The notes: a model not told the origin generated them from the letters alone. 64,000 bases of DNA from Vibrio hyugaensis (GCF_002906655.1 NZ_CP025795.1:868001-932000), one strand, 5' to 3'; positions 35,068-47,258 are shown, numbered from the stretch's first letter. Program-made: numbers and translations.

Positions 35068-36151
35068 TCTCCTTGCATCATGGCTTGGCATGAGCAGTTT
35101 TGAATTTGAGCATCCGCTTTGGTTCATCATCTTGCCTTTGCCCTTGGTGGTGTATTTTCTCGTTCCTGCTTACCGTACCAAACAAATGGCCATCAAAGTG
35201 CCGTTCTTTAGTCAGCTTGTGGACGCCATTGGTGAAACCCCATCAGAAGGCGCAAGCCAACTCACTCCTAGCTGGTGGCAGCGCGCAACGCTCATCATCT
35301 CTTGGCTTTTGGTCGTGACCGCAATGGCAAAGCCGACAGTGCTTGGCGAGCCACAGGTGCGTGAAAGCTTAGGCCGAGATGTTATGGTCGTCGTCGATTT
35401 GTCTGGCTCAATGGCAGAGCAAGACTTCACGTCCAAAACCGGTGAAAAGATCTCTCGTCTCGATGCAGCCAAAGAAGTTTTGAGTGACTTTGCCAAAACG
35501 CGCAAAGGCGACCGCTTAGGTTTGATCTTGTTCGGCGATGCGGCATTTGTGCAAACCCCATTCACACCAGACCAAAAAGTATGGTTAGAGCTGCTTAACC
35601 AAACGGATGTGGCGATGGCTGGGCAAAGCACTCACTTAGGTGATGCAATTGGTTTGGCGATTAAGGTGTTTGAGCAAAGCGAAAAGTCGCGTACCGACGT
35701 AGAAGAGAGCAAAGAGAAAGTCGCCATTGTTCTAACGGATGGCAATGACACTGGAAGCTTCGTTGAGCCGATTGATGCGGCGAAAGTCGCGAAAGCCAAA
35801 GATGTACGTATCCACGTGATTGCCATGGGTGACCCACAAACTGTGGGTGAAACTGCGCTAGATATGAATACGATCAAACGTATTGCCAAAGAATCCGGTG
35901 GTGAGGCGTTTGAAGCGCTCAACCGTGACGAACTTGCTAAAGCCTATGATGAGATTGGTAAGTTAGAGCCACAGCTTTATGAAAGTACCACTTACCGTCC
36001 TAAGCAAAGTTTGCATCATTACTTAATGGCTTTGGTGGTTGCGATGTACTTAACCGCATTCTCGTTGGCGACATTTAAACGTCGCCGACTTTCGGTGAAC
36101 AGTGAAGGTTCTGCACAAGCAGACAACGTAAAAGGAGAGCGCCATGTTTGA
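35060..36151 (+). CDS. VWA-domain membrane protein, BatA-like
   Basis: The 363-residue protein has two N-terminal membrane helices (about 18-36 and 80-95), a von Willebrand A domain with an intact MIDAS motif (DLSGS, then the TDGNDTGSF segment), and a C-terminal membrane helix near residue 320. This is the BatA layout. The domain should bind a divalent metal and a protein ligand in the periplasm. It overlaps both neighbours by 8 bp (DUF4381 upstream, VWA/TPR downstream), implying coupled translation. Confidence 0.9.
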   Translation: MGDLLASWLGMSSFEFEHPLWFIILPLPLVVYFLVPAYRTKQMAIKVPFFSQLVDAIGETPSEGASQLTPSWWQRATLIISWLLVVTAMAKPTVLGEPQVRESLGRDVMVVVDLSGSMAEQDFTSKTGEKISRLDAAKEVLSDFAKTRKGDRLGLILFGDAAFVQTPFTPDQKVWLELLNQTDVAMAGQSTHLGDAIGLAIKVFEQSEKSRTDVEESKEKVAIVLTDGNDTGSFVEPIDAAKVAKAKDVRIHVIAMGDPQTVGETALDMNTIKRIAKESGGEAFEALNRDELAKAYDEIGKLEPQLYESTTYRPKQSLHHYLMALVVAMYLTAFSLATFKRRRLSVNSEGSAQADNVKGERHV

Positions 36152-37880
36152 TTCTCCTTTCTCTAGCATGGGGCTAGAACAGTTTGTCACACAGTTCCAT
36201 TTCATTCGTCCAATGTGGCTATTGGCGTTCATCCCAATGTTTCTTTTGCTTTGGTTAAGGTGGCGAGAGGAATCCAAGCCAAGTTGGAAAGACATTCTTC
36301 CTGAGCATTTACGTAAAGCCTTAACGATTGGCGACTATGGTTGGCGAAAGCAACTGCCGCTCAAGCTACTTATGGTGATAGTGGCAATTGCCATCATCAT
36401 TTGTGCAGGGCCGTCTTGGGAGCGCCAAGCTTCTCCTTTTGGCGAAGATAAAGCTTCGATGCTGGTGGTGTTAGACAACAACGATTCAATGCTGCAAAAA
36501 GACCTTCCGCCAAGCCGTTTGGAACGCTCAAAGCAAAAAATCCGCGACCTCTTGGCAGCAAGAAAAGGTGGTAGCACTGGGTTGGTTGTCTATGCAGGTT
36601 CTGCTCATGTAGCGATGCCGGTGACGCAGGACAGCAAAGTATTCGAACCGTTTCTAGCGGCGATAACACCAGAAATCATGCCAGTTGAAGGCAAACTTGC
36701 TGAAACGGCGTTGCCTTTGATTGACCAACAATTACAAGGCCAACCGGGTTCTACGGTTCTGTTGGTAACGGATGGCGTCAATCCTGCAACCATTGCCGCT
36801 TACAAAAACTACTTTTCTGACAAGCCTTATCAATTGCTTATCTTAGCTGCGGGTAACTCGGACATTGTTTCTAACAACCCTGTCGATTTGGACTCTTTAA
36901 ATAATCTTGCCAGCGCGACTGGTGGACGTCTTGTTGAAGTGACGGTAGACAACAGCGATATAGAAAAGCTGAATCGTTTTGTTGAGCGAAACATGCAACT
37001 CAATGGCGAGTCATCAATGCCTTGGAAAGACATGGGCTATCAACTGTTGTTCCCAATTGCTCTCATTATGATGCTTTGGTTCCGCAAAGGATGGCTAGTG
37101 CAATGGTGTGTGGTGGCTATGGTATCAACGTCTTTGTTTATGACGCCAAAAGCAATGGCGGAAACGGTCTCGCTCAAAGCGGACAAACCTGAAGTGGTGC
37201 AAGAGGTAACAGTCTGGGATAAAGCGTCTCAATGGTGGTGGGATTTATGGCTCACGTCAAATCAACAAGGGCAACGTTTGTTCAACAAAAACGAATACCT
37301 TGAGGCAGCAAAGCACTTTACGGATCCTTTGCGTAAAGGGGCGGCTTATTACTACGCAGGTGAATACAAACTGGCTCATACGGCTTTCTTGGAGATGCAA
37401 AACGATCCTTCAGATGCAGTGAAAGATTATGGCTTGTATAACGCCGCGAGTGCGTTGGCTCGTCAACGTGAATACTTGGCTGCACGTAATCTATTGCAAT
37501 CACTGGCAGACAAAGACACGTTAAGTGAGCAATTACGGCCAGATGTCGAACACAACCTAAAAGTCATTGGTGGCATTGTCGAAGAGATTAACCGTACCAG
37601 TGAAAGCCAAGCCGGAACCACAGATGGACCAGAAGAATCGTTTGAACTGGGTGACAACCCGCAAACGGCGGATGGAGCCGACGAAAAAACCGCTGCTGAA
37701 TTAATGTTGAAAGAGAAACTCAATGCGAACGAAATCCTTGGCAGCCAAGAACTGGCGGATAAGTGGTTAAAACGCGTAGAGGCCGATCCTAAGTACTTCT
37801 TGCGCGCTAAATTCCAAATTCAACTGCGTGAGCCCGTCAAAACGGAGCCACAACCGCAACTACAACAAGAAGAGGAGTAA
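36144..37880 (+). CDS. VWA-TPR membrane protein, BatB/BatC-like fusion
   Basis: The 578-residue protein combines N-terminal membrane helices (about 22-38 and 72-90), a VWA domain, a central hydrophobic region (about 295-330), and a C-terminal periplasmic TPR-like part (about 370-480), so it looks like BatB fused to BatC. The metal-site motif reads DNNDS where DxSxS is expected, so the first MIDAS serine is replaced by Asn and metal binding may be altered. The tail is acidic and Gln/Glu-rich. It overlaps the BatA-like gene by 8 bp; BatD follows after 5 bp. Confidence 0.88.
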   Translation: MFDSPFSSMGLEQFVTQFHFIRPMWLLAFIPMFLLLWLRWREESKPSWKDILPEHLRKALTIGDYGWRKQLPLKLLMVIVAIAIIICAGPSWERQASPFGEDKASMLVVLDNNDSMLQKDLPPSRLERSKQKIRDLLAARKGGSTGLVVYAGSAHVAMPVTQDSKVFEPFLAAITPEIMPVEGKLAETALPLIDQQLQGQPGSTVLLVTDGVNPATIAAYKNYFSDKPYQLLILAAGNSDIVSNNPVDLDSLNNLASATGGRLVEVTVDNSDIEKLNRFVERNMQLNGESSMPWKDMGYQLLFPIALIMMLWFRKGWLVQWCVVAMVSTSLFMTPKAMAETVSLKADKPEVVQEVTVWDKASQWWWDLWLTSNQQGQRLFNKNEYLEAAKHFTDPLRKGAAYYYAGEYKLAHTAFLEMQNDPSDAVKDYGLYNAASALARQREYLAARNLLQSLADKDTLSEQLRPDVEHNLKVIGGIVEEINRTSESQAGTTDGPEESFELGDNPQTADGADEKTAAELMLKEKLNANEILGSQELADKWLKRVEADPKYFLRAKFQIQLREPVKTEPQPQLQQEEE

Positions 37881-37885
37881 GCACA

Positions 37886-39208
37886 ATGATGAATGCATTC
37901 AAACTTGGCGCTGACTCCATGGTTGGACGTCTGAGCACTATCTTAATGGTGTTTACTTTATTTTTTACTGGTTTGGCGAACGCACAAGAGATTCAAGACT
38001 TGCAGCGCCCGTCTCTACCTAAAGAAAGTGACGTCGAGCTATTAGCGTGGGTTGGCAAGCCGGGGGAAAGGGCAGATACGAAAGAAGCGCCTAAGTTCAG
38101 TGTGAATGAGCAGGTGATCTTGTACATCGAAGTCGCAACGCCTCGTTGGTTCACTGGTGGTACACGAATTGGCAGCGTAGAAATCCCTAACGTGATTGCG
38201 AAGCAGCGTAACCAATTAGCGACCAACTATACCGAGCGCAAAGGGGGGCAAACGTGGTCTCGTCAGCGTTGGGAAATAACCTTGTATCCACAAGCCTCAG
38301 GGCAGTTTGTGATTCCACCTGTCGCCGTTGGTGTGCAAGTCTCTGCGCCTGATGGTTCGAAAGTGGCTGGTACGCTTTATACGCAGCCAATTAAGTTCGA
38401 AGCGTCTATGCCTTCTGGACTGCTCAGTGATGAGTCTCCTTGGTTTACCGCGACTAAGGTGAGTGTGGATCAGAAATGGACAACGTCTAACGATGAGTTG
38501 AAAGTTGGTGATGCGATCACTCGCACCATTACGATCAATGCACAAGACAGCTTGTCAGTATTGCTTCCAGACTTGCTATCCAATGATTCTACCGCTAGTT
38601 ATCAAGCCTACCCACAACCAAATCGTTTAGATGATAAGCAAACACGTGGCGATTACCAATCGAGTCGCATTGAAGAGAGCGTGTATGTCATTCAACAGGG
38701 CGGTGAGTTCACACTACCAGAGCATAAGTTCCAGTGGTGGAATAGCAAAACCAAACAGTTGGAAACGGTCGTTATTGAGGGGAAGGCCTTCAAAGCCAAG
38801 CATACCTTTAAATCGTTTGTTAAAGCGTATTCTGGTTGGTTGATTGGCAGCGCCGTGACGCTATTTGTTCTCGCTATCGCAGTCTTGAGCATTCACCGTT
38901 ATTATCGTTCTCGTCCTACGCCGCCATGGCTTGTGTTCAGAAGAATGGTAAAAGCCAACCGTTGGGGCGCAGCTCGAGCAAGTTTGTATAAGCAGCTAAG
39001 AAGCAATACAGGTGGTCTTGAAATGAGCAAAGCCAGTGACTCTGACGTTTGGCAGAAGCGTTCACAGCGCCTACAAGAAGGGCAAGAGGACGCAAGCTTG
39101 ATGAATGCCCTTTGGAAAGGGATACAAGCGCTGAAGCCAAAATGCCTTAAGTGGGCGATACCAAAGGCCTTGCCGCAACTCGATAAGCAGGCAAGTAATA
39201 AGAAATAA
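37886..39208 (+). CDS. BatD-like membrane protein
   Basis: The 440-residue protein has a signal peptide ending near FTGLANA, a periplasmic beta-sandwich region, and a membrane helix near residues 315-335, followed by a basic cytoplasmic tail. The segments VELLAWVGKPGERADTKEAP and FVIPPVAVGVQVS fit the BatD (aerotolerance-type) family. GAGGAG lies before the ATG. It is the last gene of the moxR operon and is followed by a strong terminator. Confidence 0.87.
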   Translation: MMNAFKLGADSMVGRLSTILMVFTLFFTGLANAQEIQDLQRPSLPKESDVELLAWVGKPGERADTKEAPKFSVNEQVILYIEVATPRWFTGGTRIGSVEIPNVIAKQRNQLATNYTERKGGQTWSRQRWEITLYPQASGQFVIPPVAVGVQVSAPDGSKVAGTLYTQPIKFEASMPSGLLSDESPWFTATKVSVDQKWTTSNDELKVGDAITRTITINAQDSLSVLLPDLLSNDSTASYQAYPQPNRLDDKQTRGDYQSSRIEESVYVIQQGGEFTLPEHKFQWWNSKTKQLETVVIEGKAFKAKHTFKSFVKAYSGWLIGSAVTLFVLAIAVLSIHRYYRSRPTPPWLVFRRMVKANRWGAARASLYKQLRSNTGGLEMSKASDSDVWQKRSQRLQEGQEDASLMNALWKGIQALKPKCLKWAIPKALPQLDKQASNKK

Positions 39209-39213
39209 AAACG

Positions 39214-39244
39214 AAAAAGGACGCTGATTCAGCGTCCTTTTTTT
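39214..39244 (+). terminator. Terminator of the moxR/bat operon
   Basis: A perfect 13-bp stem, beginning AAAAAGGACGCTG, with a 3-base loop and a run of seven T, lies 6 bases after the BatD stop. Confidence 0.92.
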
Positions 39245-39813
39245 GTTCTTTTTAATCGCAATAAGCACATGAGATATCTATTTTAACGTGCTACAGCCTG
39301 CGTAAAGAAATAATATATTTCAAATATATTTAATTCTTATCTTTTAAGCTTTTATTTAAAAGATATTTCATTGCGATATTAAACAGGTTTATTAATCGGT
39401 TATATATTTGCAACTATTATATTTGAAAATATATAACCTTAAATCACTTTAATTCCTTTCTGATGGAGTGTCACTTCCATGTGACAAGCTTTTCGTCTTA
39501 ACCCTGATAAAGACGGCTTAATCAATGTATATTTCATTTTTGTTGAGTTCAAATAAAATAACACATCAAAAATGGAATGATAATTTGCAAGTTTTTCGAT
39601 TTAGATTATTAAAATTATCAGTGTATATTTCTTAGGAAACGGAAATGCGGGATGAATCCGTTTTGGTTTTTTAATATGTGAATAATAATTATCAAGTTAA
39701 ATTAATTCTGTTGAGTGAATTTATCAGAATATAATTTGTCGTCACTTGGCAGCTCTATTTTGTGAAGTTTAATTATCAGAAGTTTAATTCGAAATTATTT
39801 TAAAGGGTGATTT
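39245..39813 (+). promoter_or_regulatory. AT-rich leader region of the atp operon with candidate hairpin
   Basis: These 569 bases are strikingly AT-rich and contain no convincing ORF. A terminator-like hairpin lies at 39637-39672: AAACGGA pairs with TCCGTTT, followed by TGGTTTTTT. About 50 bases before it, TTGCAA and TATTAA spaced 16 bases apart could form a promoter. The hairpin could attenuate the operon or end a small RNA. AAAGGGTGA precedes the atpI start as ribosome-binding site. Confidence 0.4.
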
Positions 39814-40212
39814 ATGGAAGCTAATATTCACGACGATCCAATATTGGTAGCTGGTAAAAGGATTCTTATTGCTCAAGCAATGTTGGGTTTGGTATTCATC
39901 GCGTATGAATACATGCGAAGTGGCTCTCTAAGTGCTGAGTCAGCGATTACTGGGGTGCTCATCGCGATCTTGCCTTCTCTGTTCGGCATGGTATTCGCGT
40001 CCATTAAATCAAGGGTGAAACCAGAAGAGAGTTTGCGTGACCTCATGCATCTGAGTCGAAATATCAAAGTCATCTACACCATTGTAATGTTTGTTTTGAC
40101 GTTTCGATTTATGGCTCTTCGCAACATCGTGGTCCTGGTAGGCTTTTGTGTGACGATGTTTGGTCACTTCTTAACGCCGCTGTTCAGAGACCGCTTCGAA
40201 AGGAAGGCATAA
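39814..40212 (+). CDS. atpI: ATP synthase protein I (AtpI-like)
   Basis: The 132-residue membrane protein has four predicted helices, including QAMLGLVFIAYEYMRSG and ILPSLFGMVFASI, the AtpI arrangement. AtpI helps c-ring assembly and is not part of the final enzyme. Its position as first gene, ending directly against atpB, and its ribosome-binding site support the call. Similarity within this family is low, so the name rests largely on position. Confidence 0.82.
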   Translation: MEANIHDDPILVAGKRILIAQAMLGLVFIAYEYMRSGSLSAESAITGVLIAILPSLFGMVFASIKSRVKPEESLRDLMHLSRNIKVIYTIVMFVLTFRFMALRNIVVLVGFCVTMFGHFLTPLFRDRFERKA

Positions 40213-40980
<768 letters not shown>

Positions 40981-41028
40981 ATCAAAAAATTTATTTCTTA
41001 ATTAAAAAATTCAATTCTAGGAGTTGTT

Positions 41029-41265
41029 ATGGATATCGTTAGCGCAGTTCTTTACGTGGCGGGTGCATTACTGATTGGTTTGGGTGCGGCAGGTGCTGCA
41101 TCGGGTATCGGTAACCTTGCAGGTAAATACCTTGAAGGTGTGGCTCGTCAACCTGATTTAACCCCAATGCTTCGCACTCAGTTCTTCATCATGATGGGTC
41201 TTGTGGATGCGGTGCCAATGATCGGTGTGGGTATCGGTTTGTACATCATCTTCGCTGTAGCGTAA
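41029..41265 (+). CDS. atpE: ATP synthase Fo subunit c
   Basis: The 78-residue two-helix hairpin has the conserved polar loop ARQPDL and the proton-carrying carboxylate Asp60 in [12 protein letters not shown]. The lack of the Gln/Glu-Ser-type sodium signature argues for proton coupling. The sequence, with an Asp in [13 protein letters not shown], resembles the E. coli c-subunit. An AGGAG site precedes the ATG. Confidence 0.97.
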   Translation: MDIVSAVLYVAGALLIGLGAAGAASGIGNLAGKYLEGVARQPDLTPMLRTQFFIMMGLVDAVPMIGVGIGLYIIFAVA

Positions 41266-41308
41266 TTCGAATTAATCAATTTCATAACGTTATAGAAGAG
41301 AGGGTGCT

Positions 41309-41779
41309 ATGAACTTAAATGCCTCAATGTTTGGTCAGGCGATCTCCTTCGTGATTTTCGTTTGGCTGTGCATGAAATACGTCTGGCCACCACTTGTAAA
41401 ACTGATTGATGAGCGTCGTGCTGAAATTGCTCAAGGTCTTGAACAAACTGAAAAAGCAGCAAAAGAGTTGGAATTGGCAAAAGCGAATGGTGAAGCGCTA
41501 CTGACAGAAGCTCGCTCTAAAGCTCAGGCTATCATCAACCAAGGTAAGCAACGTCAAGATCAAATGGTTGCCGATGCGGTTGAGCTGGCGAATCAAGAGA
41601 AAGCGCGCATTGTCGCAGAAGGCAAAGCGGAAGTGGAAAGCGAACGCAGCAAAGTTCGCCAAGAGCTGAAAGATGAAATGGTGGATCTGGTGATTGAAAG
41701 TGCCAGTAAGCTGATCAATCGCAATCTGGATAGCTCGGCTAACCGCGACTTGGTGAACCGCTTCATCAACGAAATGTAG
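41309..41779 (+). CDS. atpF: ATP synthase Fo subunit b
   Basis: The 156-residue stator subunit has one N-terminal membrane helix (about 6-26) followed by a long charged coiled coil, ending with the KLINRNLDSSANRDLVNRFINEM segment that binds delta. The length equals that of E. coli subunit b. The NASMFGQAISFVIFVW start is characteristic. It lies between atpE and atpH. Confidence 0.96.
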   Translation: MNLNASMFGQAISFVIFVWLCMKYVWPPLVKLIDERRAEIAQGLEQTEKAAKELELAKANGEALLTEARSKAQAIINQGKQRQDQMVADAVELANQEKARIVAEGKAEVESERSKVRQELKDEMVDLVIESASKLINRNLDSSANRDLVNRFINEM

Positions 41780-41787
41780 GAGGGCAC

Positions 41788-42330
41788 ATGTCCGATTTGA
41801 CAATAGTGGCTCAACCCTACGCGAAAGCGGCGTTTGATTACGCTCGTGACGCAGAATGCTTGAATGACTGGCAACAGATGTTTGCCATTACTCAAGTCAT
41901 TATGGAACAACCAAACACACTTCTGATTCTGGATAATCTCAGTGAAGAAGGCTCGGAACAACCATTACTTGATTTGATTCTTCACGCTGGTGGCGAATGG
42001 CTAAATCAAAGTTTCGAGAACTTTCTTCGCATTATGGAAGAGAGCAAGCGTTTAAAAGCGCTGGGTGAAGTGACGGTTCAGTTCCTTGAAATGAAGGCGG
42101 AATACGAGCGAACCATGACAGTAACAGTGCGTGCTTCAGAACCTCTGGATGAGGAACAAATGGCAAGGCTTAAACAAGCGTTAACCGAAAAGTACGGTAA
42201 AGCCATCACGTTAGAAACACAACTGGATCCATCCCTTGTAGGTGGTGTGGTAATTACAGCAGGACAGACCGTGTATGACGGCAGTGTTCTTACCAATCTC
42301 AGCCGATTGGCGACCAACCTACATGTGTAA
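41788..42330 (+). CDS. atpH: ATP synthase F1 subunit delta
   Basis: The 180-residue stator protein begins SDLTIVAQPYAKAAFDYA, the family's N-terminal signature, and ends with LDPSLVGGVVITAGQTVYDGSV followed by a short tail, the conserved C-terminal block. An AGGAGGG site precedes the ATG eight bases after atpF. Confidence 0.96.
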   Translation: MSDLTIVAQPYAKAAFDYARDAECLNDWQQMFAITQVIMEQPNTLLILDNLSEEGSEQPLLDLILHAGGEWLNQSFENFLRIMEESKRLKALGEVTVQFLEMKAEYERTMTVTVRASEPLDEEQMARLKQALTEKYGKAITLETQLDPSLVGGVVITAGQTVYDGSVLTNLSRLATNLHV

Positions 42331-42342
42331 CGGGGTATAGAA

Positions 42343-43881
42343 ATGCAATTAAATTCAAATGAAATCAGTGAATTAATCAGAGAGCGAATTGATAACTTCA
42401 ACCTCGAAAGTGAAGCGAGAAATGAAGGTACGATTGTCTCTGTAAGTGACGGCATCATCACAATTCACGGCCTTGCAGATGTTATGCAAGGTGAGATGTT
42501 AGAGCTGCCAGACAACCGCTTTGCGTTGGCACTAAACTTAGAGCGTCATTCCGTCGGCGCGGTAGTGATGGGGCCTTATGCGGACCTGTCTGAAGGAATG
42601 AAAGTAAAAGGTACTGGCCGCATTTTGGAAGTACCAGTGGGTAATGGACTTCTAGGTCGTGTGGTAAACACGCTTGGTCAGCCTATTGATGGGAAAGGTA
42701 CTGTATCGTTTGACCGTATGGACCCAGTCGAAGTGATTGCACCTGGTGTAATCGACCGTAAATCGGTAGACCAACCGATTCAAACTGGCTATAAAGCAGT
42801 CGACTCAATGGTGCCAATCGGTCGTGGTCAACGTGAGTTGATCATCGGTGATCGTCAGACTGGTAAAACCGCGATGGCGATTGATGCCATCATCAACCAA
42901 AAAGAATTGGGCGTTAAGTGTATTTACGTCGCGATTGGTCAAAAAGCATCGACCATTGCAAACGTGGTTCGTAAATTGGAAGAGCACGGCGCATTAGAAA
43001 ACACCATCGTGGTCGTGGCGTCTGCCTCAGAAGCCGCAGCGCTACAATACCTTGCACCATACGCAGGTTGTACCATGGGCGAATATTTCCGTGACCGTGG
43101 TGAAGATGCTTTGATTGTTTACGATGATCTATCCAAACAGGCGGTCGCTTACCGTCAAATCTCACTACTACTAAAACGCCCACCAGGTCGTGAAGCCTTC
43201 CCGGGTGATGTTTTCTACCTCCACTCACGCCTTCTAGAACGTGCTGCACGTGTAAACGAAGAATACGTTGAGCGATTCACTAACGGCGAAGTGAAAGGCA
43301 AAACGGGTTCTCTAACCGCACTGCCAATTATCGAAACGCAAGCGGGTGACGTATCGGCCTTCGTACCAACCAACGTAATTTCGATTACTGATGGTCAGAT
43401 CTTCCTCCAAACTCAGCTATTCAACTCGGGCTTACGTCCAGCGGTTGACCCAGGTATTTCGGTATCTCGTGTTGGTGGTGCAGCGCAAACCAAAGTGATC
43501 AAGAAGCTTTCGGGTGGTATTCGTACCGCGTTGGCACAATACCGGGAATTGGCAGCGTTTGCTCAGTTCTCTTCTGACCTAGATGAAGCGACACGTCGTC
43601 AGCTCGATCACGGTGAGAAAGTGACTGAGCTGATGAAGCAAAAACAATACGCACCAATGACGGTCGCAGAGCAAGCGTTGGCGATATTCGCAGCGGAGAA
43701 AGGCTTCCTCAACGATGTGGCACTGAATCAAGTGTCCCGTTATGAAGAAGAACTGATGGCATTTGGTCGAACTAACGCACAACCGTTGCTTGATAAAATC
43801 AACCAAACTGGTGATTACAACGATGAGATCGAGAGTGAGCTACACAGCTTGCTGACAGAGTTCACTGCGCTGCAATCGTAG
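42343..43881 (+). CDS. atpA: ATP synthase F1 subunit alpha
   Basis: The 512-residue non-catalytic nucleotide-binding subunit has Walker A GDRQTGKT (169-176), [46 protein letters not shown] and [13 protein letters not shown], all diagnostic. The N-terminal beta-barrel and C-terminal helical domain are complete. The length is that of E. coli AtpA within a residue. Confidence 0.98.
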   Translation: MQLNSNEISELIRERIDNFNLESEARNEGTIVSVSDGIITIHGLADVMQGEMLELPDNRFALALNLERHSVGAVVMGPYADLSEGMKVKGTGRILEVPVGNGLLGRVVNTLGQPIDGKGTVSFDRMDPVEVIAPGVIDRKSVDQPIQTGYKAVDSMVPIGRGQRELIIGDRQTGKTAMAIDAIINQKELGVKCIYVAIGQKASTIANVVRKLEEHGALENTIVVVASASEAAALQYLAPYAGCTMGEYFRDRGEDALIVYDDLSKQAVAYRQISLLLKRPPGREAFPGDVFYLHSRLLERAARVNEEYVERFTNGEVKGKTGSLTALPIIETQAGDVSAFVPTNVISITDGQIFLQTQLFNSGLRPAVDPGISVSRVGGAAQTKVIKKLSGGIRTALAQYRELAAFAQFSSDLDEATRRQLDHGEKVTELMKQKQYAPMTVAEQALAIFAAEKGFLNDVALNQVSRYEEELMAFGRTNAQPLLDKINQTGDYNDEIESELHSLLTEFTALQS

Positions 43882-43902
43882 GACCACTAACAGGAGTCCG
43901 TT

Positions 43903-44763
43903 ATGGCAAATACCAAAGAGATTCGCACCAAAATTGCTAGCGTGAGTAGCACGCAAAAAATTACGAGTGCGATGCAAATGGTCGCCGCCAGCAAGATGCG
44001 CAAAGTGCAGGAGAACATGCAGGCGTCCCGTCCTTATGCGGAGAACATGCGTAAGGTTATCGGTCACGTCTCATCCGGTACGCTGGAGTACAGTCATCCT
44101 TTCCTTCAAGAACGCGAAGTAAAGCGTGTGGCTTACATCATCATCTCATCCGATCGAGGTTTGTGTGGTGGCCTGAACAGTAACTTGTTCAAAAAAGTAT
44201 TGGCAGAAATGCAAGGCTGGCAAGAGAAGGGCGTTGAAGTAGATACAACGCTCATCGGTTCGAAAGCAATCAGCTTTTTCCAGTCTCTCGGGAAAGTAAT
44301 GGCGCAAACTTCTGGCCTTGGTGATGCACCAAAACTGGAAGACATGTTGGGCGCGGTTAACGCCATGATGGAGCACTACTCCGAAGGCAAAATTGACCGT
44401 TTGTTCCTCGTTTACAACCAGTTTGTAAACACCATGGTGCAAAAACCTACGGTATTGCAAATGCTGCCGTTCCCGAAAGAAGACATTTCACGTGATAAAG
44501 AGGCTCGTTGGGATTACCTCTACGAGCAGTCTCCTCAAGACATTCTCGACCACCTGATTCAACGCTATGTCGAATCACTGGTTTATCAGGGTGTGGTTGA
44601 GAGTATCGCTTGTGAGCAAGCCGCGCGGATGATGGCAATGTCAGCCGCGACTGATAACGCAGCGCAACTGATTGAAGACCTACAACTGGTTTACAACAAA
44701 GCGCGCCAAGCGGCGATTACTCAAGAGTTGAGTGAAATTGTATCCGGCGCACAAGCGGTTTAG
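43903..44763 (+). CDS. atpG: ATP synthase F1 subunit gamma
   Basis: The 286-residue rotor shaft subunit begins with [29 protein letters not shown] and ends with [22 protein letters not shown], the two long coiled-coil helices. [13 protein letters not shown] lies in the central Rossmann-like domain. AGGAG precedes the ATG. The length and order are normal. Confidence 0.98.
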   Translation: MANTKEIRTKIASVSSTQKITSAMQMVAASKMRKVQENMQASRPYAENMRKVIGHVSSGTLEYSHPFLQEREVKRVAYIIISSDRGLCGGLNSNLFKKVLAEMQGWQEKGVEVDTTLIGSKAISFFQSLGKVMAQTSGLGDAPKLEDMLGAVNAMMEHYSEGKIDRLFLVYNQFVNTMVQKPTVLQMLPFPKEDISRDKEARWDYLYEQSPQDILDHLIQRYVESLVYQGVVESIACEQAARMMAMSAATDNAAQLIEDLQLVYNKARQAAITQELSEIVSGAQAV

Positions 44764-44783
44764 AGAGAGAATTTGAGGTTTAG

Positions 44784-46172
<1,389 letters not shown>

Positions 46173-46187
46173 AGCGCGGGAGGCACT

Positions 46188-46625
46188 ATGGCCATTGCGG
46201 TTTCACAAAATACGTTTCAGCTGAATGTGGTAAGTGCAGAGGGCACACTTTACTCAGGTCCGGCACATGCTATCGCGGTAGCAGGTGCGGATGGTGAGTT
46301 AGGTATTCGTCCGGGTCACTCACCGCTGATCAGCAAAATCAAGCCGGGTGTTGCTCGTATTACCGGTGACTTGTCCAAGCCTGAAGAGATTCTGTACGTC
46401 TCTGGTGGTTTGGTCGAAGTCCAACCTGATGTGGTTACTGTGCTAGCGGATACTGCGCTTCATGGTAAAGACATCGACAAAGCAAGGGCTGAAGAAGCTC
46501 GCAGAGCCGCGGAGGAAAACATTCGCGCGCATGTGGACGACATCAGCTTTGCACAGGCACACATGGAGTTGAACAAAGCATTGGCGCAACTTCGTGCAGT
46601 AGAACTAACGATGAGAATTCGTTAG
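46188..46625 (+). CDS. atpC: ATP synthase F1 subunit epsilon
   Basis: The 145-residue subunit has an N-terminal beta-sandwich (FQLNVVSAEGTLYSG, GELGIRPGHSPLI, EEILYVSGGLVEVQPDVVTVLADTA) and two C-terminal regulatory helices. GGGAGG precedes the ATG. It is the last gene of the operon and is followed by a terminator. Confidence 0.97.
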   Translation: MAIAVSQNTFQLNVVSAEGTLYSGPAHAIAVAGADGELGIRPGHSPLISKIKPGVARITGDLSKPEEILYVSGGLVEVQPDVVTVLADTALHGKDIDKARAEEARRAAEENIRAHVDDISFAQAHMELNKALAQLRAVELTMRIR

Positions 46626-46661
46626 TCACTTTTTCGGAATGCGGTCTGAAGAGTGGTAATC

Positions 46662-46697
46662 AACGGGGCAACTTCGGTTCGCCCCGTTTTATTTTTT
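46662..46697 (+). terminator. Terminator of the atp operon
   Basis: An AACGGGGC/GCCCCGTT stem with an 11-base loop is followed by TTTTATTTTTT, 36 bases after the atpC stop. Confidence 0.9.
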
Positions 46698-46778
46698 GTG
46701 AAAATCAGAAAGGGATTGATTTGTTAGGGGAGGCCAAACGTAATAGCTTTGCAAACACTTTTATATAGCGAGGAAAGC

Positions 46779-47258
46779 ATGCTGGCGTTAGAATCCATCA
46801 CCCAAATTTTGAATAACGAGTATCAGATCCAAATGAGCCAACAATTTATGCTTCGTGCGTTGGAAGTGTCACGCAACGCGCTGCCTGCCTGTCAACCAAA
46901 CCCACCTGTTGGTTGTGTGCTGGTCAAAGACGGTGAAATCGTATCAGAGGGGCATACACAGGCGATAGGCGGCAATCATGCAGAAGTTGAGGCTCTCAAG
47001 GCTTACAGCGGCGATTTAAGTGACGTGACCGCGTACGTAACACTAGAGCCATGTTCGTTTGTTGGTCGCACGCCAGCTTGCGCTAAAACCTTGGTGACTT
47101 GCGGCATCAAGAAAGTGGTGGTCGCTATGCTGGATCCTGACCCTCGTAACGCAGGTCGTGGTATTGAAATCCTTAAAGAGGGTGGTGTGGAAGTGGAAGT
47201 CGGCTTGTGTGGTGAAGAGGCTAACTCGTTCCTCATGCCTTATTTAGGTAAATCCTGA
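46779..47258 (+). CDS. Stand-alone RibD-type cytidine/pyrimidine deaminase domain
   Basis: The start at 46779 follows GAGGAAAG; the frame runs open further upstream. The 159-residue protein carries the zinc site of the CDA fold: HAE in GGNHAEVEAL and PCSFVGRTPAC, in the RibD style rather than the plain dCMP-deaminase style. There is also an NPPVGCVLVKDGEIVSEGHT strand. RibD proteins normally carry a C-terminal reductase domain; it is absent here, and no riboflavin genes are nearby. It may deaminate a pyrimidine intermediate or nucleobase of unknown identity. An N-terminal extension of about 24 residues precedes the domain. Confidence 0.85.
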   Translation: MLALESITQILNNEYQIQMSQQFMLRALEVSRNALPACQPNPPVGCVLVKDGEIVSEGHTQAIGGNHAEVEALKAYSGDLSDVTAYVTLEPCSFVGRTPACAKTLVTCGIKKVVVAMLDPDPRNAGRGIEILKEGGVEVEVGLCGEEANSFLMPYLGKS

